A stretch of 64,000 bases of DNA from Mycobacterium sp. EPa45 (GCF_001021385.1 NZ_CP011773.1:4154001-4218000); one strand, 5' to 3'. Counted from the first letter of the stretch, positions 8,941-18,715 are shown. A program made the numbers and translations. The notes: generated by a model from the sequence alone, not told the origin.

Positions 8941-9693
8941 TTGGCAACCTCGATCTTCCACGACATGAAAAGAGAAGGACCGCTCTACGCGTTGTTTCTC
9001 AACTGTTCACTCAAGAGCTCTCCCGAGACATCGAACACCGACGCACTCTGCGATCTGCTCATCGAGCGGTTGCGGGCCCACGAACCCGACATCGAGACCG
9101 AGGTCGTCCGCGTCGTCGATTACAACGTCAAGCCTGGCGTCAGCAACGACGAGGGTGACGGCGACGAATGGCCGCAGATCCTGGAGAAAGTCAAGCGCTG
9201 CAACATCATCGTGCCGGCGATGCCGATCTGGATGGGTGTGCGTTCCTCGGTGATGCAACGGGTCATCGAAAGGCTCGACGGCACAACCAAGACGGTGATG
9301 TGCGAGAAGACCGGACAGTTTCCGCTGTACGGGACAGTGGCAGGCTGTGTGGTCACCGGCAACGAGGACGGCAGCCACGACTGCGTGGCGAACACCTTCG
9401 CGAACCTGCTGCACTTCGGTGTGACCGTCCCGCCCAACACCGACCTCTATTGGGTCGGAGACGCCGGGCCGGGCGCTAGTTACATCGAGGCGGGTGGCGA
9501 GTTGTCGCCCTATGTCCGGCGCAACGCCGAATTGACCGCCATCAACCTCCTCTTCGGGGCGAAACTGTTGCGCGACAACCCGTATCAGATCAACATCGCC
9601 GAGCTCAACGCGACGATGATGCGCCGTAACAAAGTCAAGGCGGATGCGATGAACCTCGCCATCAACTACATGCGCGAGCACATGCCCGACTGA
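8941..9693 (+). CDS. Flavodoxin/NADPH-dependent FMN reductase-like protein
   Basis: 250 aa from a TTG with GGAG 7 nt upstream. Alternatives are a GTG at 8899 and an ATG at 8965 (MKREGPLYALFLNCSLK). The flavodoxin-like fold is indicated by the N-terminal beta strand with a phosphate-binding-type loop (ALFLNCSLKSSPETSNTDAL), the NIIVPAMPIWMGVRSSVMQRVIERLDG segment, and GTVAGCVVTGNEDGSHDCVANTF. It is a probable FMN-dependent oxidoreductase of unknown substrate. The next gene follows 29 nt downstream on the same strand, so the two may form an operon. Confidence 0.8.
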   Translation: MATSIFHDMKREGPLYALFLNCSLKSSPETSNTDALCDLLIERLRAHEPDIETEVVRVVDYNVKPGVSNDEGDGDEWPQILEKVKRCNIIVPAMPIWMGVRSSVMQRVIERLDGTTKTVMCEKTGQFPLYGTVAGCVVTGNEDGSHDCVANTFANLLHFGVTVPPNTDLYWVGDAGPGASYIEAGGELSPYVRRNAELTAINLLFGAKLLRDNPYQINIAELNATMMRRNKVKADAMNLAINYMREHMPD

Positions 9694-9722
9694 TCGCCTG
9701 AATCGAAAGGTTGGAACCGGCC

Positions 9723-10382
9723 ATGCAGCTGCCAGAACTGGTTGAGGGCCTCGGCGTCGCCGACGTCGTCGACGCCATGGAGATGCAGCACCCCCATCGC
9801 GCTCACATCATCGAGCTCGCCAGTCCGGACCCGTCGCGAGTGCTCGTGGGTCGGGCGGTGACCGTCTCGTTTCTGCCGGTGCGCGCCGACCTCATGGACC
9901 CGCAGAAGCACAGTCTCGGTCCGGCGATATACCGGGCCGTCGCCGGGCACGATCCGGCCGGCGCCGTACTCGTGATGGCGGCGAACGGCTATCACGCGAC
10001 GTCGCTGGGTGGCGGCACGAAGCTCAGCCGCGTCGAGAACCTGGGTATGGCGGGCATTCTCGCCGACGGCATGCTCCGCGACTTCGAGGAGCTGCGAACC
10101 TACAACTTCGCGACCTACTGTCGCGGGGAGACGGTCCGCGCCGGCGGCAACGAAATCCAGCCGTACCTGGCCGACGTTCCCGTTGCGGTCGGGGGCGTCA
10201 CCGTCGTCCCCGGAGACGTCATCTTCGCGAAAGGCTCCACGGCCGTGGTGATCCCCGGCGCCGAGGCCGAACAGATCTTGACCAACGCCCGGGTCGTCAT
10301 GACGAAGATGGATCAGGCCAAAGAAGCCCTCAAGACCGAGGACCCGCAGGCTGTCCTGAGGCAGGGAAGCGGCGAACTTTAA
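9723..10382 (+). CDS. RraA-family protein
   Basis: 219 aa. It shows the RraA/4-hydroxy-4-methyl-2-oxoglutarate aldolase-like signature: GGTKLSRVENLGMAGILADGMLRDFEEL, with the DG-x-x-RD element lining the metal site, and a downstream PVAVGGVTVVPGDVIFA segment. The family includes class II pyruvate aldolases, oxaloacetate decarboxylases and the RNase E regulator RraA, so the exact reaction is open. The ATG is preceded by GAAAGG at 12 nt; a TTG 12 nt upstream is possible. It converges with hemW, the two stop codons overlapping by 4 bp. Confidence 0.8.
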   Translation: MQLPELVEGLGVADVVDAMEMQHPHRAHIIELASPDPSRVLVGRAVTVSFLPVRADLMDPQKHSLGPAIYRAVAGHDPAGAVLVMAANGYHATSLGGGTKLSRVENLGMAGILADGMLRDFEELRTYNFATYCRGETVRAGGNEIQPYLADVPVAVGGVTVVPGDVIFAKGSTAVVIPGAEAEQILTNARVVMTKMDQAKEALKTEDPQAVLRQGSGEL

Positions 10383-11554
10383 TCGTCGAGCAGGTCGCGC
10401 ACCACCGCGTCGGCCAGCAAGCGGCCCCTGTCGGTGAGCACCAGCCGATCCCCGACACCGCTCAACAAACCCTCCGCCACCGCCCGGCCGGCGCGCGCCC
10501 GTTCGGATTCCGTCAACACCGATACCGGCAGCCCACCGCCCAACCGAATCCCCAACAGCACGCTCTCGATGTGGCGGGCGTGAGCGTCGAGGCGCTCGAA
10601 ATCGGCCACCGGCAGCCGGCCCTCGGCGAGCTGCTCGGCATAAGCGCTCGGGTGCTTGACATTCCACCACCGGGTGTCGCCGACGAACCCGTGGGCTCCG
10701 GGCCCCGCGCCCCACCACTGCCCGCCGTTCCAGTAGCCGATGTTGTGCCGGCACTCCCCGCCGAGCCGGCTCCAGTTGGACACCTCGTACCAGTCCAGGC
10801 CGGCCGCCGACAGCCGCTTGTCGATCAGTTCGTAACGGTGGGCGAGCACGTCGTCGTCGGGCGCGCTGATCTCGCCCCGGCGCACCCGGCGTGCCAGCGC
10901 GGTGCCCTCCTCGACGACCAGTGCGTAGGCCGAGACGTGGTCGACGCCGGCGGTCAGCGCGGCGTCAAGCGAGCGCATGAGGTCGTCATCGGACTCCCCC
11001 GGCGTGCCGTAGATGAGGTCGAGGTTGAGGTGGTCGAAACCCGCGGCCGTCGCCTCGGCAGCGGCCTGCACCGCGCGGCCCGGGGAATGGGTCCGGTCCA
11101 GCACCGCCAGCACCCGTGGCGCAGTCGACTGCATGCCCAGCGACACCCGGGTGAAGCCGGCGGCCCGGATCTGCTCGAAGAACTCCGGCGATGTCGACTC
11201 CGGGTTGGCCTCGGTGGTCACTTCCGCCCCGTCGGCCAGCACGAAGTTGTCCCGCACAGCGCCCAGCACCTGGGTCAGGCCCGCACCCCCGAGCAGCGAC
11301 GGGGTGCCGCCGCCGACGAAGACCGTATCGACTGCCACCTCGCCCAGCAGTTCGGCAGTCAGTTCCAGCTCGGTGCGCAGTGCCGTCAGCCAGCCCTGCG
11401 GTGAGGCACCGCCCAGCTCGCCGGCCGTGTAGGTGTTGAAGTCGCAGTACCCGCAACGCGTGGCGCAGAACGGCACATGGACATAGACCCCGAACGCCGT
11501 GCCGGGCGTGAGGGCCAGTTCCGGTAGGGCGGTCGGTGCGGGACGGACCGACAT
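10379..11554 (-). CDS. hemW: HemW, radical SAM heme chaperone (formerly HemN-like)
   Basis: 391 aa. The radical SAM motif CxxxCxxC is at C30-C34-C37 (VPFCATRCGYC), followed by the extra Phe-Asn (CDFNTY) typical of HemW/HemN. GGGTPSLL and a HemN C-terminal domain (LGIRLGGGLP...) follow. Mycobacterial members of this branch are heme chaperones rather than true coproporphyrinogen dehydrogenases. It corresponds to Rv2388c next to sirA. The ATG chosen begins MSVRPAPTAL; in-frame extension upstream is possible but would run into the sirA leader region. Confidence 0.9.
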   Translation of the reverse strand: MSVRPAPTALPELALTPGTAFGVYVHVPFCATRCGYCDFNTYTAGELGGASPQGWLTALRTELELTAELLGEVAVDTVFVGGGTPSLLGGAGLTQVLGAVRDNFVLADGAEVTTEANPESTSPEFFEQIRAAGFTRVSLGMQSTAPRVLAVLDRTHSPGRAVQAAAEATAAGFDHLNLDLIYGTPGESDDDLMRSLDAALTAGVDHVSAYALVVEEGTALARRVRRGEISAPDDDVLAHRYELIDKRLSAAGLDWYEVSNWSRLGGECRHNIGYWNGGQWWGAGPGAHGFVGDTRWWNVKHPSAYAEQLAEGRLPVADFERLDAHARHIESVLLGIRLGGGLPVSVLTESERARAGRAVAEGLLSGVGDRLVLTDRGRLLADAVVRDLLDD

Positions 11555-11638
11555 GCTTCCAGTGTCGCAGAGCGGACTTTTACTCACGGCGAGCCAAAAT
11601 TTGGCCCGGTTAGAGCTATCGACGGGGTTCGTGGCAGA

Positions 11639-11740
11639 ATGGCCCGCATGACAGCCCCCCAGACCCTGCGCAGCCCTGCGCTGGTGGTGCGGCGGCATGT
11701 CGATTTCAAGCGCGTCTGTACCTGTTGTTGTCTGGCTTGA
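11639..11740 (+). CDS. Polycysteine leader peptide (uORF) upstream of sirA
   Basis: 33 codons from ATG 11639 (second in-frame ATG at 11648). The peptide ends VCTCCCLA: four Cys codons within the last seven residues, three of them consecutive TGT. Such polycysteine upstream ORFs have been described in mycobacteria as cysteine-responsive attenuators: ribosome progress through the Cys run reports Cys-tRNA supply. The stop lies 121 nt before the sirA ATG. No clear Shine-Dalgarno precedes the ORF, so a very short leader or leaderless initiation is likely. The ORF is too short for standard gene callers. Confidence 0.8.
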   Translation: MARMTAPQTLRSPALVVRRHVDFKRVCTCCCLA

Positions 11741-11834
11741 CGCCGTAGACCCGCCCACCTGTACTTCAGCTGGCCGACCGGATCTGCGCCGCCGGAACAC
11801 AGCTCACCGGTGGATTAGCGCGATTCGAACGCCA

Positions 11835-11854
11835 GCTCCTTGACCTTGAGGAGC
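11835..11854 (+). promoter_or_regulatory. Hairpin masking the sirA Shine-Dalgarno
   Basis: GCTCCT (11835-11840) and AGGAGC (11849-11854) form a perfect 6-bp stem with an 8-nt loop. The 3' arm is the sirA ribosome binding site (AGGAG, 8 nt before ATG 11862). This is the off-state expected of a translational attenuator controlled by the polycysteine uORF. Confidence 0.65.
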
Positions 11855-11861
11855 ACATTTC

Positions 11862-13535
11862 ATGAGTCAGCCGACAACGGCCGCGCCGAAGAAGCGCAGT
11901 GAGGGCCAGTGGGCCCTCGGCGAACGCGAGCCACTCAATCCCAACGAGCAGTTCAAGCAGGATGACGACGCACTCAACGTGCGCGCACGAATCCTCGACA
12001 CGTACTCCAAGCAGGGCTTCGACAGCATCGACAAGACCGATCTGCGGGGCCGGATGCGCTGGATGGGCCTCTACACCCAGCGTGAGCAGGGCTACGACGG
12101 CACCTTCACCGGCGACGAGAACGCCGAGCTGCTGGAAGCCAAGTACTTCATGATGCGGGTGCGCTGCGACGGCGGGGCGCTGTCGGCCGCCGCGCTGCGC
12201 ACCATCGGTGAGATCTCCACCGAGTTTGCCCGCGACACCGCCGACATCTCCGACCGCGAGAACGTCCAGTACCACTGGATTCGGATCGAGGACGTCCCGC
12301 AGATCTGGGAGCGGCTGGCCGCGGTGGGGCTGCAGACCACCGAAGCGTGCGGCGACTGCCCGCGCGTGGTGCTGGGCGGCCCGCTCAACGGCGAATCGGT
12401 CGACGAGGTGTTGGATCCATCCTGGGCGGTCGACGAGATCGTGCGCCGCTACATCGGCAACCCGTCGTTTTCCAACCTGCCGCGTAAGTACAAGACCGCG
12501 ATCTCGGGTCTGCAGGACGTCGCGCACGAGGTCAACGACATCGCGTTCATCGGGGTCAACCATCCCGAGCACGGTCCTGGCCTGGACATCTGGGTCGGCG
12601 GCGGGCTGTCCACCAATCCGATGCTCGCCCAGCGCCTGGGCGCGTGGGTGCCGCTGGACGAGGTGCCCGAGGTGTGGGAGGCCGTCACCTCGGTGTTCCG
12701 TGACTACGGCTATCGCCGGCTGCGCAGCAAGGCGCGGCTGAAGTTCCTCATCAAAGACTGGGGCGTAGAGAAGTTCAGGGAAGTTCTCGAAACGGAGTAC
12801 CTGGGTCGCAAGCTGATCGACGGCCCCGCGCCGGAGCCGCTGAAGCACCCGATCGACCACGTCGGCGTCCAGAAGCAGAAAAACGGGCTCAACGCCGTCG
12901 GCGTCGCGCCGATCGCGGGCCGCGTGACGGGCACGATCTTGACCAAGGTCGCCGACCTCGCGGAGGCCGCGGGCTCCGACCGGATCCGGCTCACGCCGTA
13001 TCAGAAGCTGGTCATCCTCGATGTCGCCGATGAAAAATTGGCCAGGCTGACCGAAGAACTGGACGCGCTGGGGCTGCCGTCGCGGCCGTCGTCGTGGCGC
13101 AAGAATCTGATGGCCTGCACGGGCATCGAGTACTGCAAGCTGTCGTTCGCCGAGACCCGCAACCGCGCTCAGGTACTGGTACCCGAACTCGAGCAGCGTT
13201 TGGAGGATCTCAACGCCCAGCTCGATGTACCCGTGACGGTCAACATCAACGGCTGCCCGAACTCCTGCGCCCGCATTCAGGTCGCCGACATCGGTTTCAA
13301 GGGCCAGATGGTCGACGACGGCGACGGTGACTCGGTGGAGGGCTTCCAGGTGCATCTGGGGGGCAGCCTGGGCCTGGACAGCGGTTTCGGACGCAAACTG
13401 CGCCAGCACAAGGTCACCAGCGAAGAGCTCGGTGACTACATCGAGCGGGTGGTCCGCAACTTCGTGAAACAAAGGAACGACGGAGAGCGTTTCGCCCAGT
13501 GGGCCGTACGGGCACAGGAAGAAGAGTTGCGATGA
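11862..13535 (+). CDS. sirA: Ferredoxin-dependent sulfite reductase SirA
   Basis: 557 aa, siroheme/[4Fe-4S] enzyme reducing sulfite to sulfide with six electrons from ferredoxin. Cluster ligands are visible as C419-x5-C425 (CTGIEYC) and C465-x3-C469 (CPNSC). Two ferrite-type half-repeats precede them. It is the orthologue of Rv2391, formerly called nirA. It has a strong AGGAG site, sequestered in a hairpin. It is followed by cysH with an ATGA overlap and then a siroheme chelatase, so substrate, enzyme and cofactor steps are in one operon. Confidence 0.95.
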   Translation: MSQPTTAAPKKRSEGQWALGEREPLNPNEQFKQDDDALNVRARILDTYSKQGFDSIDKTDLRGRMRWMGLYTQREQGYDGTFTGDENAELLEAKYFMMRVRCDGGALSAAALRTIGEISTEFARDTADISDRENVQYHWIRIEDVPQIWERLAAVGLQTTEACGDCPRVVLGGPLNGESVDEVLDPSWAVDEIVRRYIGNPSFSNLPRKYKTAISGLQDVAHEVNDIAFIGVNHPEHGPGLDIWVGGGLSTNPMLAQRLGAWVPLDEVPEVWEAVTSVFRDYGYRRLRSKARLKFLIKDWGVEKFREVLETEYLGRKLIDGPAPEPLKHPIDHVGVQKQKNGLNAVGVAPIAGRVTGTILTKVADLAEAAGSDRIRLTPYQKLVILDVADEKLARLTEELDALGLPSRPSSWRKNLMACTGIEYCKLSFAETRNRAQVLVPELEQRLEDLNAQLDVPVTVNINGCPNSCARIQVADIGFKGQMVDDGDGDSVEGFQVHLGGSLGLDSGFGRKLRQHKVTSEELGDYIERVVRNFVKQRNDGERFAQWAVRAQEEELR

Positions 13536-14245
13536 GTATTGGGGTGGAGCGAGTGACCGAGGCTGAGCTGCGGGAGCTTGCAGAACGTGGCGCCGCCGAA
13601 CTCGAGGGCGCCAGTGCGTTGGAGTTGTTGGCCTGGACCGACAAGCATTTCGGCGGTGAATACGTGGTGGCCTCCAATATGCAGGACGCGGTGCTGGTCG
13701 ATATGGCCGCCAAGGTGCGCCCCGGCGTGGACGTGCTGTTCCTGGATACCGGCTATCACTTCGCCGAGACGATCGGCACCCGCGACGCGGTCGAGGCGGT
13801 GTACGACATCCACGTCGTGAACGTCACACCCGAGCAGACTGTGGCCGAGCAGGACCAGCTGCTGGGTAAGGACCTCTTCGCCAGCAACCCGACCGAGTGC
13901 TGCCGGCTACGCAAGGTGGTACCGCTGAGCAAGGCTCTTCAGGGTTACACCGCCTGGGTCACCGGTATCCGCCGCGTCGAGGCGCCCACCCGCGCCAACG
14001 CGCCGCTCATCAGCTTCGACGAAGGCTTCAAGCTGGTGAAGATCAACCCGCTCGCTGCATGGAGCGACGAGGACATGGATGCCTACATCCAGGCCAACGG
14101 TGTGCTGGTGAATCCCCTTGTCGAAGAAGGGTATCCGTCGATCGGCTGCGCCCCGTGCACAGCGAAGCCGGTCGAGGGCGCCGATCCGCGCAGCGGACGC
14201 TGGCAGGGTTTGGCGAAAACAGAATGCGGCCTTCACGTTTCGTGA
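13532..14245 (+). CDS. cysH: Assimilatory adenylylsulfate (APS) reductase CysH
   Basis: 237 aa. It reduces activated sulfate to sulfite using thioredoxin. C123-C124 and C206-x2-C209 are the four ligands of the [4Fe-4S] cluster that distinguishes bacterial APS reductases from PAPS reductases of E. coli type. The catalytic Cys is C232 in the C-terminal ECGLH motif. LDTGYHF and TGIRRVEAPTRA bind the nucleotide/sulfate. The start overlaps the sirA stop (ATGA), indicating coupling. Confidence 0.95.
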   Translation: MSIGVERVTEAELRELAERGAAELEGASALELLAWTDKHFGGEYVVASNMQDAVLVDMAAKVRPGVDVLFLDTGYHFAETIGTRDAVEAVYDIHVVNVTPEQTVAEQDQLLGKDLFASNPTECCRLRKVVPLSKALQGYTAWVTGIRRVEAPTRANAPLISFDEGFKLVKINPLAAWSDEDMDAYIQANGVLVNPLVEEGYPSIGCAPCTAKPVEGADPRSGRWQGLAKTECGLHVS

Positions 14246-14946
14246 GGCTCATCCTCACCGCGCACGGCAGTGCCGATCCGCGCTCGGCGGTCACCACATA
14301 CGCGGTGGCCGAGCATGTCCGCGCGCTGCGGCCCGGGCTCGACGTGCGAGTGGCGTTCTGCGAGAAGCACGCCCCCAATCTCGGTGATGTCCTGCGCACA
14401 CTTGACGGCCCGGGGGTGGTCGCGCCGCTGCTGTTGGCGAGCGCGTATCACGCCCGCGTCGACATCCCGGCGATGATCGCCGATGCGGGTGTCGACGTGC
14501 TCCAAGCCGACACCCTGGGCGAAGATCTCCGCCTGTTGGCGGTCATGCGGGAACGCTTGGCGGAGTACCACATTCATCAGTTCGAGCGGGGGCTCGGCGT
14601 GCTCGTGGTGGCGGTCGGCTCGTCGCATGCCGCAGCCAACGCACGCACCGCGGCGCTCGCCGACACGTTGGGCCGCGGCACCCGCTGGTCGGGAGTCCAG
14701 GTCGCCTATGCGACCGGGCCGCAGCCCTCGGTGCAGGACGGCATCGAGCTGCTGCGTCAGCGTGGCGCGCGTCGGATCGTCGTGGCGCCGTGGTTCATCG
14801 CGCCGGGCCGCATCACCGACCGGGTGGCCGCGATCGCCGACGCCGCAGGCCTTCTCATGGTCGAGCCGTTGGGCGCGCATCGGCTGGTCGCCGAGACGGT
14901 GCTCGACCGCTTTGATCAGGCGTCAGCCTCCAGGGTCGCGGCCTAA
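14224..14946 (+). CDS. che1: Sirohydrochlorin ferrochelatase-like protein (CbiX/SirB family)
   Basis: 240 aa from ATG 14224; a GTG at 14242 overlapping the cysH stop (GTGA) is equally possible. There are two CbiX-like halves, each opening with a strand ending in a catalytic-type loop ([26 protein letters not shown]). The first keeps the His of the chelatase HG motif. [17 protein letters not shown] carries the second conserved His. It most likely inserts Fe(II) into sirohydrochlorin to supply siroheme to SirA. It corresponds to Rv2393 (che1). It converges with cysA, overlapping by 4 bp. Confidence 0.88.
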   Translation: MRPSRFVRLILTAHGSADPRSAVTTYAVAEHVRALRPGLDVRVAFCEKHAPNLGDVLRTLDGPGVVAPLLLASAYHARVDIPAMIADAGVDVLQADTLGEDLRLLAVMRERLAEYHIHQFERGLGVLVVAVGSSHAAANARTAALADTLGRGTRWSGVQVAYATGPQPSVQDGIELLRQRGARRIVVAPWFIAPGRITDRVAAIADAAGLLMVEPLGAHRLVAETVLDRFDQASASRVAA

Positions 14947-15965
14947 CTGGCCGCGACCTGGACCTCACCGGCGATCGGCGGCACCCGGGTGGCCCGCACG
15001 TACACACTGTCGCCCTCCTTGAGCCCCAGCGCCTCGGCGTCACCGCGGGTGATCTGCGCGGTGAACGGCGCCCCATTGGTGGCGCTGGTCAACTCCACGC
15101 GCACCTCGAAGCCCAGATAGACGACCCGGTCGATGGTGGCGCGCACGACGCCGGTCGATTCTGCCGTGCCGTCGCCGGCTGCGATCGCCATCTCGGGGTT
15201 GCGGCCCACGCGAATGTCGTGCGGGCGCACCAGTATTCCGTTGAGCGACGACACCGTGCCGAGGAACGACATCACGAACGCGTTGGCCGGGCTGTCGTAG
15301 ACCTCGGTCGGTGTGCCGACCTGCTCTACCTGTCCCTTGTTCAGGACGGCGATCCGGTCGGCAACGTCGAGTGCCTCGGCCTGGTCATGGGTGACGAGCA
15401 CCGTCGTGACATGCACCTCGTCGTGCAGGCGACGCAGCCAGGCCCGCAGATCCTCGCGGACCTTGGCGTCCAGCGCGCCGAACGGTTCGTCGAGCAGCAG
15501 TACCTCGGGATCGACGGCCAGCGCGCGAGCCAACGCCATCCGCTGGCGCTGGCCTCCGGAAAGCTGGTTGGGATAGCGGGTTTGGAACCCCGCCAGCCCG
15601 ACGACCTCGAGCAGGTTATCCACCTTGTCCTTGATCTCGGCCTTCGGCTTCTTGCGGATCTTGAGTCCGAACGCGACGTTGTCCCGCACCGTCAGGTGCT
15701 TGAACGCGGCGTAGTGCTGGAACACGAAGCCGATTCCACGCCGCTGCGGGGGCACGTTGGTGACGTCGCGCCCGTTGATCGTGATCTTGCCGGTGTCGGG
15801 TTGGTCCAATCCGGCGATGGCGCGCAGCAGCGTCGACTTCCCCGATCCGCTGGGGCCCAGCAGCGCGGTCAGCGAGCCGGCAGGCACCACGAAATCGACG
15901 TTGTCGAGGGCGGCGAAGTCGCCATAGCGCTTGTTGGCGCCGGTGACGGTGATGGCATTGGTCAT
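14943..15965 (-). CDS. cysA: Sulfate/thiosulfate ABC importer ATPase CysA
   Basis: 340 aa. It energises sulfate import. Walker A is GPSGSGKST, the signature is [16 protein letters not shown], Walker B is [12 protein letters not shown], and the H-loop His is in [12 protein letters not shown]-terminal TOBE-type regulatory domain follows (about 240-340). The ATG ([15 protein letters not shown]) was chosen over an in-frame upstream start lacking family similarity. It is the last gene of subI-cysT-cysW-cysA, 22 nt after cysW. Confidence 0.95.
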   Translation of the reverse strand: MTNAITVTGANKRYGDFAALDNVDFVVPAGSLTALLGPSGSGKSTLLRAIAGLDQPDTGKITINGRDVTNVPPQRRGIGFVFQHYAAFKHLTVRDNVAFGLKIRKKPKAEIKDKVDNLLEVVGLAGFQTRYPNQLSGGQRQRMALARALAVDPEVLLLDEPFGALDAKVREDLRAWLRRLHDEVHVTTVLVTHDQAEALDVADRIAVLNKGQVEQVGTPTEVYDSPANAFVMSFLGTVSSLNGILVRPHDIRVGRNPEMAIAAGDGTAESTGVVRATIDRVVYLGFEVRVELTSATNGAPFTAQITRGDAEALGLKEGDSVYVRATRVPPIAGEVQVAAS

Positions 15966-15987
15966 GAAAGACGTTCTCCTAGTCGGA

Positions 15988-16800
15988 TTACTCGCTCGCC
16001 TTGGCCCGCCGGGCATCCAGGATCACCTGGACGACCAGGACCAGTACCGCGACGGCCATCAGCAGCGTCGAGACGGCATAGGCGCCGTATTCGGCGCCGC
16101 GGCTGTAACGATCGGAAACCAGCAAGGTCATGGTTTGGGATGTGCCGGGCAGGTTGGAGGACACCATGATCACCGCCCCGTACTCACCCAGGGTTCGGGC
16201 GACGGTGAGCACGATGCCGTAGGTCAGTCCCCACCGGATCGAAGGCAGGGTGATCCGCCAGAAGGTCTGCCACCAGCTGGATCCCAGGGTGGCCGCCGCC
16301 TGCTCCTGATCGGTGCCGAGCTCGTGCAGGACCGGCTCGACCTCGCGGATCACGAAGGGAACGGTGACGAAGATGCTGGCCAATACGATGCCGGGAAAGC
16401 CGAAGATGATCTTCAGGCCGAGGTTGTTCTCGACGAATCCGAACAACCCCGCGCTTCCCCACAGCAGGATCAAGGCCACACCGACGACCACCGGCGACAC
16501 CGCGAACGGCAGGTCGATCACGGCCTGCAGCGCCGACTTGCCCCGGAACTTGTTGCGCGCCAGCACCAGCGCCGTCGGCACCCCGAAGATCACGTTGAGC
16601 GGCACCACGATCGCCACCACGAGCAGTGACAACTCCAGTGCCGAGATCGCGGCGGGCGTGCTGATGGACGCGACGAACGCGCCGAAGCCCGGCGCGAATG
16701 TCCGCCACAGAATCAGCCCGACCGGCACCAGAACGAGCACCAGGATGTAGGCCAGCGCGACATAGCGGAGCAGGAAGCGCACCAGGGGGGACAGGATCAT
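15988..16800 (-). CDS. cysW: Sulfate ABC importer permease CysW
   Basis: 270 aa with six predicted membrane helices and the EAA-type cytoplasmic loop ([23 protein letters not shown]) that contacts CysA. ATGA overlap with cysT. One of the two permease subunits of the sulfate/thiosulfate transporter. Confidence 0.94.
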   Translation of the reverse strand: MILSPLVRFLLRYVALAYILVLVLVPVGLILWRTFAPGFGAFVASISTPAAISALELSLLVVAIVVPLNVIFGVPTALVLARNKFRGKSALQAVIDLPFAVSPVVVGVALILLWGSAGLFGFVENNLGLKIIFGFPGIVLASIFVTVPFVIREVEPVLHELGTDQEQAAATLGSSWWQTFWRITLPSIRWGLTYGIVLTVARTLGEYGAVIMVSSNLPGTSQTMTLLVSDRYSRGAEYGAYAVSTLLMAVAVLVLVVQVILDARRAKASE

Positions 16801-17678
16801 ACCGACAACTCCTCCCGCTTGGCGGCGCGCGAACCGATCGCCCGCAAGATGAACAAGACGATGAACGAGAGCACTAGCAGCACAATCGAAATGGCGGCCG
16901 CGCCGGTGCGGTCGTCGTTCTCGATCAGCGTGCGGATCCACTGTGAGGAGACCTCGGTCTCCCCCGGCACCGCACCACCGATCAGCACCACCGAGCCGAA
17001 CTCACCGATCGCGCGGGAGAACGCCAGCCCGGCGCCCGACAGCAGGGAGGGTAGCAACGCGGGCAGCACCACTTTGGTGAAGATGACGAAATTCGTCGCA
17101 CCCAGCGACGCCGCTGCTTCCTCGACCTCCCGGTCGAGTTCGAGCAGCACCGGCTGAACCGAACGCACCACGAACGGCAGCGTGACGAACAGGAGCGCAA
17201 CGCCCACACCCCATTTGGTGTGCTGCAGGTGCAGGTCGATCGGGCTGTTGGGCCCGTAGAGCGCAAGCATGACCAGGCTCGCCACGATGGTGGGCAGTGC
17301 GAACGGCAGGTCGATCACCGCGTCGACCAGACGCTTACCCGGAAAGTCGTCGCGGGTGAGCACCCAGGCGACCAGCAGCCCGAACACCGCGTTGATCAGT
17401 GTGACCCCGACCGAGATGGTCAGCGTCACCCGGAACGACTCCAGCGCGGCGTTCGAGCTGACCGTCAGCCAGAAGGCGTGCCAACCGCCTTTGGCCGACT
17501 GCCACACGATCGCGGCGAGTGGCAGCAGGACGATGACGCTCAGCCAGATCGACGCGGCACCGACCCGCAGGCTCGTGGTGCCGTGCCTGCGGGTCAGGAA
17601 GCCGGACGGCCCGCCCGGCTCACTCGGGGTGAGCTCGGGCCGGACCGCCTGTGGATTTGGCTCGATAGCTGCTGTCAT
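16797..17678 (-). CDS. cysT: Sulfate ABC importer permease CysT
   Basis: 293 aa, six membrane helices. The EAA loop is EEAAASLGATNFVIFTKVVLPAL, followed by LAFSRAIGEFGSVV, characteristic of CysT/CysU. Its start overlaps the subI stop by 4 nt, and its own stop overlaps the cysW start. Confidence 0.94.
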   Translation of the reverse strand: MTAAIEPNPQAVRPELTPSEPGGPSGFLTRRHGTTSLRVGAASIWLSVIVLLPLAAIVWQSAKGGWHAFWLTVSSNAALESFRVTLTISVGVTLINAVFGLLVAWVLTRDDFPGKRLVDAVIDLPFALPTIVASLVMLALYGPNSPIDLHLQHTKWGVGVALLFVTLPFVVRSVQPVLLELDREVEEAAASLGATNFVIFTKVVLPALLPSLLSGAGLAFSRAIGEFGSVVLIGGAVPGETEVSSQWIRTLIENDDRTGAAAISIVLLVLSFIVLFILRAIGSRAAKREELSV

Positions 17679-18715
17679 CCAGTGGCCTGCTTGTAGATCT
17701 TCGTAATGGTGCCATTCTCCTTATCGAAGAGGGCGGGATCCACCTTGCTCCAGCCGCCGAGGTCGGCGATTGTCCACAATTTCTGCGGCGTCGGGAAGTC
17801 GGTGGCGAAATCGACGGCCACCGCCGGGTCGACCGGACGGAACCCGGCCTGGGCCCAGATCTTCTGTCCCTCGGCTGTATAGAGGTAGTTGTTCAGCGCG
17901 GTCGCCTTGTCCACGTGAGCGCTGGTGGTCACCACTGCCACCGGGTTCTCGATCTTGAACGTCTGCGGCGGATTGATGTGCTCGACCGGCTTGCCCTGAC
18001 GCTCGGTGTTGATGGCCTCGTTCTCGTAGCTGATCAGAACGTCACCGGTGCCCTGCAGGAACACGTCGGTGGCCTCCCGGCCCGAACCCGGTCGCGTCTT
18101 GACGTGCTCGGCCACCAGCTTGGTCACGAAGTCCAGGCCGGCCTGCTCGTCCTGACCGCCGTTGCTCTTGGCGGCGTACGGCGCCAACAGGTTCCACTTG
18201 GCCGAGCCGGAACTCAGCGGACTGGGCGTGACCACCTCGATGCCGGGCTGCAGCAGGTCGTCCCAGTCCTTGATGTTCTTCGGGTTGCCCTTGCGGACGA
18301 CCAACGTCACCACCGAGCCGAACGGGATGCCCTTGGTGGCGGACTTGTTCCAGTCGGCGGACACCTTGTTGGCCTTCACCAGACGGGTGACGTCCGGCTC
18401 GACCGAGAAGTTCACGATGTCGGCAGGCTTGCCGTCGACCACACCGCGCGACTGGTCACCGGAGGCGCCGTAGGAGGTCGTCACCGCGACACCCTTGCCC
18501 TCGGGGGTGGCCGCGAACGCCGGGATGATCTTGCTCCAGCCTGGCTCGGGCACGGCGTAGGCCACCAGCGTCAGCGTGGTGTCAGCCTTGGGCTGGTTTC
18601 CACCGCCGGCGACATCGCTCGAGCCGCCGCCACCGCAGGCGGCGAGCACCGTAGCGGTCGTCGCTAACGCGACGGCTGTACTCCACCGACGGACGGGAAT
18701 GTGGATCTTGGGCAT
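17675..18715 (-). CDS. subI: Sulfate-binding lipoprotein SubI
   Basis: 346 aa. The lipoprotein signal peptide has lipobox LAAC at about residues 24-27, followed by a Gly-rich linker and a periplasmic sulfate-binding fold (TLTLVAYAVPEPGWSKIIPAF; TSYGASGDQSRGV; GTGDVLISYENEA). It delivers sulfate to CysTW. GAAAGG 8 nt before the ATG. First gene of the importer operon. A 30-aa ORF ending in Cys-Cys-Arg precedes it by 119 nt. Confidence 0.94.
   Translation of the reverse strand: MPKIHIPVRRWSTAVALATTATVLAACGGGGSSDVAGGGNQPKADTTLTLVAYAVPEPGWSKIIPAFAATPEGKGVAVTTSYGASGDQSRGVVDGKPADIVNFSVEPDVTRLVKANKVSADWNKSATKGIPFGSVVTLVVRKGNPKNIKDWDDLLQPGIEVVTPSPLSSGSAKWNLLAPYAAKSNGGQDEQAGLDFVTKLVAEHVKTRPGSGREATDVFLQGTGDVLISYENEAINTERQGKPVEHINPPQTFKIENPVAVVTTSAHVDKATALNNYLYTAEGQKIWAQAGFRPVDPAVAVDFATDFPTPQKLWTIADLGGWSKVDPALFDKENGTITKIYKQATG

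Noticed and set aside
11808..11834. tRNA T-arm-like GATTCGAAC near the sirA leader
   Set aside because: No acceptor stem, anticodon arm or CCA-end context around it; it lies in the attenuator leader.
11766..13472. 568-aa open frame antisense to sirA
   Set aside because: High-GC shadow of sirA; the protein is His/Val/Arg-rich without domains, and sirA has clear cofactor motifs and a ribosome site.
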